Part shown: in pieces, positions 63,284 to 64,000 of the stretch | How the letters are laid out: the number at the start of each line of letters is the position of its first letter | Numbering within the stretch: position 1 is the stretch's first letter | Assembly: GCA_949825045.1 (NCBI GenBank) | Contig: OX463816.1 | Span: forward strand, 13,449,579-13,513,578 | Direction: 5' to 3' | From: Argyresthia goedartella | Lineage: Eukaryota > Arthropoda > Insecta > Lepidoptera > Argyresthiidae | Length of the DNA stretch: 64,000 nt | Notes under the pieces: model-generated | Seen by the model: the letters and a program-made list of their open reading frames with translations, nothing else | What the model was told of the DNA's origin: nothing | The model's database searches: none | Made by a program: the position numbers and the translations under genes

Positions 63284-64000
63284 GTGAGTTTTACCTCTTA
63301 AATGGTTCTCTACATGTATTGTATCTTATCTGTCCTATGGTTCGCTGTTTATGTATGTACATATTTAAGTGGTACTATTATGTAATGACCGATAGCACAG
63401 ATGATGCATCAATACATTTTCGCTTTTGAATATCATTCTAGCGATGTTATTTCCCGAGCAAGAGACGTCATAATAGCATGACCTAGAATGTCCTTCGAGC
63501 TTTGACTCACCTATTGGTTATGCATCGTGGCCATAAGGTCATCGCTGACTTAAACAACCCTGCACCCGTACAGCTAAATAATGTTCGTTAAAAATTGGTT
63601 TTAGGTAGTGCTCTGACGTTATACATTAGCAAACAACTCTCTGAAAGCGAGCATTTTGGATCGATATGGATAATGGTAGCAGGTAGAGGCTCAAAATGTT
63701 CACAATATATTAAGAATATTATTTAATTTAAAAATAAATAATTAAATTTAAATGAAATTAATATTCAAGGGGGGTCTCCAATACAACAAACGTTTATTTT
63801 CCATTACTTCCCGTCACCCACGCATAGTACGTTAGTCTTAGACAGCAGATGGCGCTGGCTGTATTATAACTCGCGGTATGGTTTTGTAAACGCCGTTGCT
63901 TGAATAGTTCTATTTTTTTCTCTCTATTAAATTCGGATTTAAAAATTTTGCTTGTTAGAAAGCTGGATTATTGGTATCTATATATATTATGATATTATAG
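63284..64000. other. Intron 3 of host gene 2 (presumed)
   Basis: No further exon was recognised. 63760-63800 ('GGGGTCTCCAATACAACAAA', 'CGTTTATTTT') resembles the 3' half of the lepidopteran dispersed repeat. Confidence 0.4.

Noticed and set aside
1..64000. CRISPR array, bacterial operon or phage-defence system
   Set aside because: The tandem repeats present (120 bp satellite, microsatellites) lack unique spacers, and genes have introns and eukaryotic signals.

Overview
The window looks like AT-rich nuclear DNA from an insect, most likely a moth or butterfly (Lepidoptera). The evidence is several non-LTR retrotransposon families with microsatellite tails, tRNA-derived SINEs, mariner and hAT elements, and a dispersed repeat with the core 'CCCTATTACTAAGCCTCCGC' plus 'GAGTCGGACTCGC...TTGGCCGG' that I know from lepidopteran genomic sequence. 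The species cannot be named from the sequence alone. There is no bacterial-style operon structure and no CRISPR array.

Two host genes are supported. The first is on the minus strand, from a start codon at 43214 down to about 22172. Nine exons join in frame through consensus splice sites and encode about 755 residues; the protein resembles the insect DUF4781 family of unknown function. Its 21 kb is almost all intron, and the introns are packed with transposable elements that come within 20-40 bases of the exons. The second is on the plus strand from 61835 and runs off the right edge. Three short exons with matching phases encode the N-terminus of a protein with a single membrane anchor, probably a type II membrane protein, which I do not recognise further.

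Everything else that can be recognised is mobile DNA. 1-2250: a LINE entering from the left edge. 2605-7370: a tyrosine-recombinase (Crypton-like) element split by a CR1/Jockey-like LINE with an 8 bp target duplication. 7891-10709: an almost complete hAT-like element with 8 bp target duplications. 10.9-11.6 kb: a foldback element carrying a SINE. 12726-13863: a TA-flanked element studded with AAGGCCC motifs. 14.4-15.5 kb: a decayed Tc1/mariner relative. 18229-19511: a full-length mariner with one stop codon. 23.5-24.8 kb: an RTE fragment beside a host splice site. 26.8-34.0 kb: a LINE interrupted by a second, nearly complete LINE (ORF1 plus an intact 982-residue ORF2) with a 6 bp target duplication. 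34.4-35.6 kb: a foldback element with a MITE in its centre. 39.0-42.5 kb: a TIR element containing an IS630-Tc1-mariner-type DDE element. 45.6-47.3 kb: a 120 bp satellite array split by a LINE fragment. 47.5-48.4 kb: BEL/Pao integrase and LINE scraps. 49954-52451: the second Crypton-like copy. 53.6-55.8 kb and about 57-60.6 kb: two more copies of the LINE seen at 4-7 kb.

The most informative features are the nesting, which gives relative insertion ages; the perfect short-loop inverted duplications that look like template-switch mutations; and small non-autonomous elements with different termini that share one internal core. I did not find a gene cluster that forms a new defence or metabolic system. 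The least familiar items are the hAT-like transposase, the Crypton-like pair and the AAGGCCC-rich TA element.
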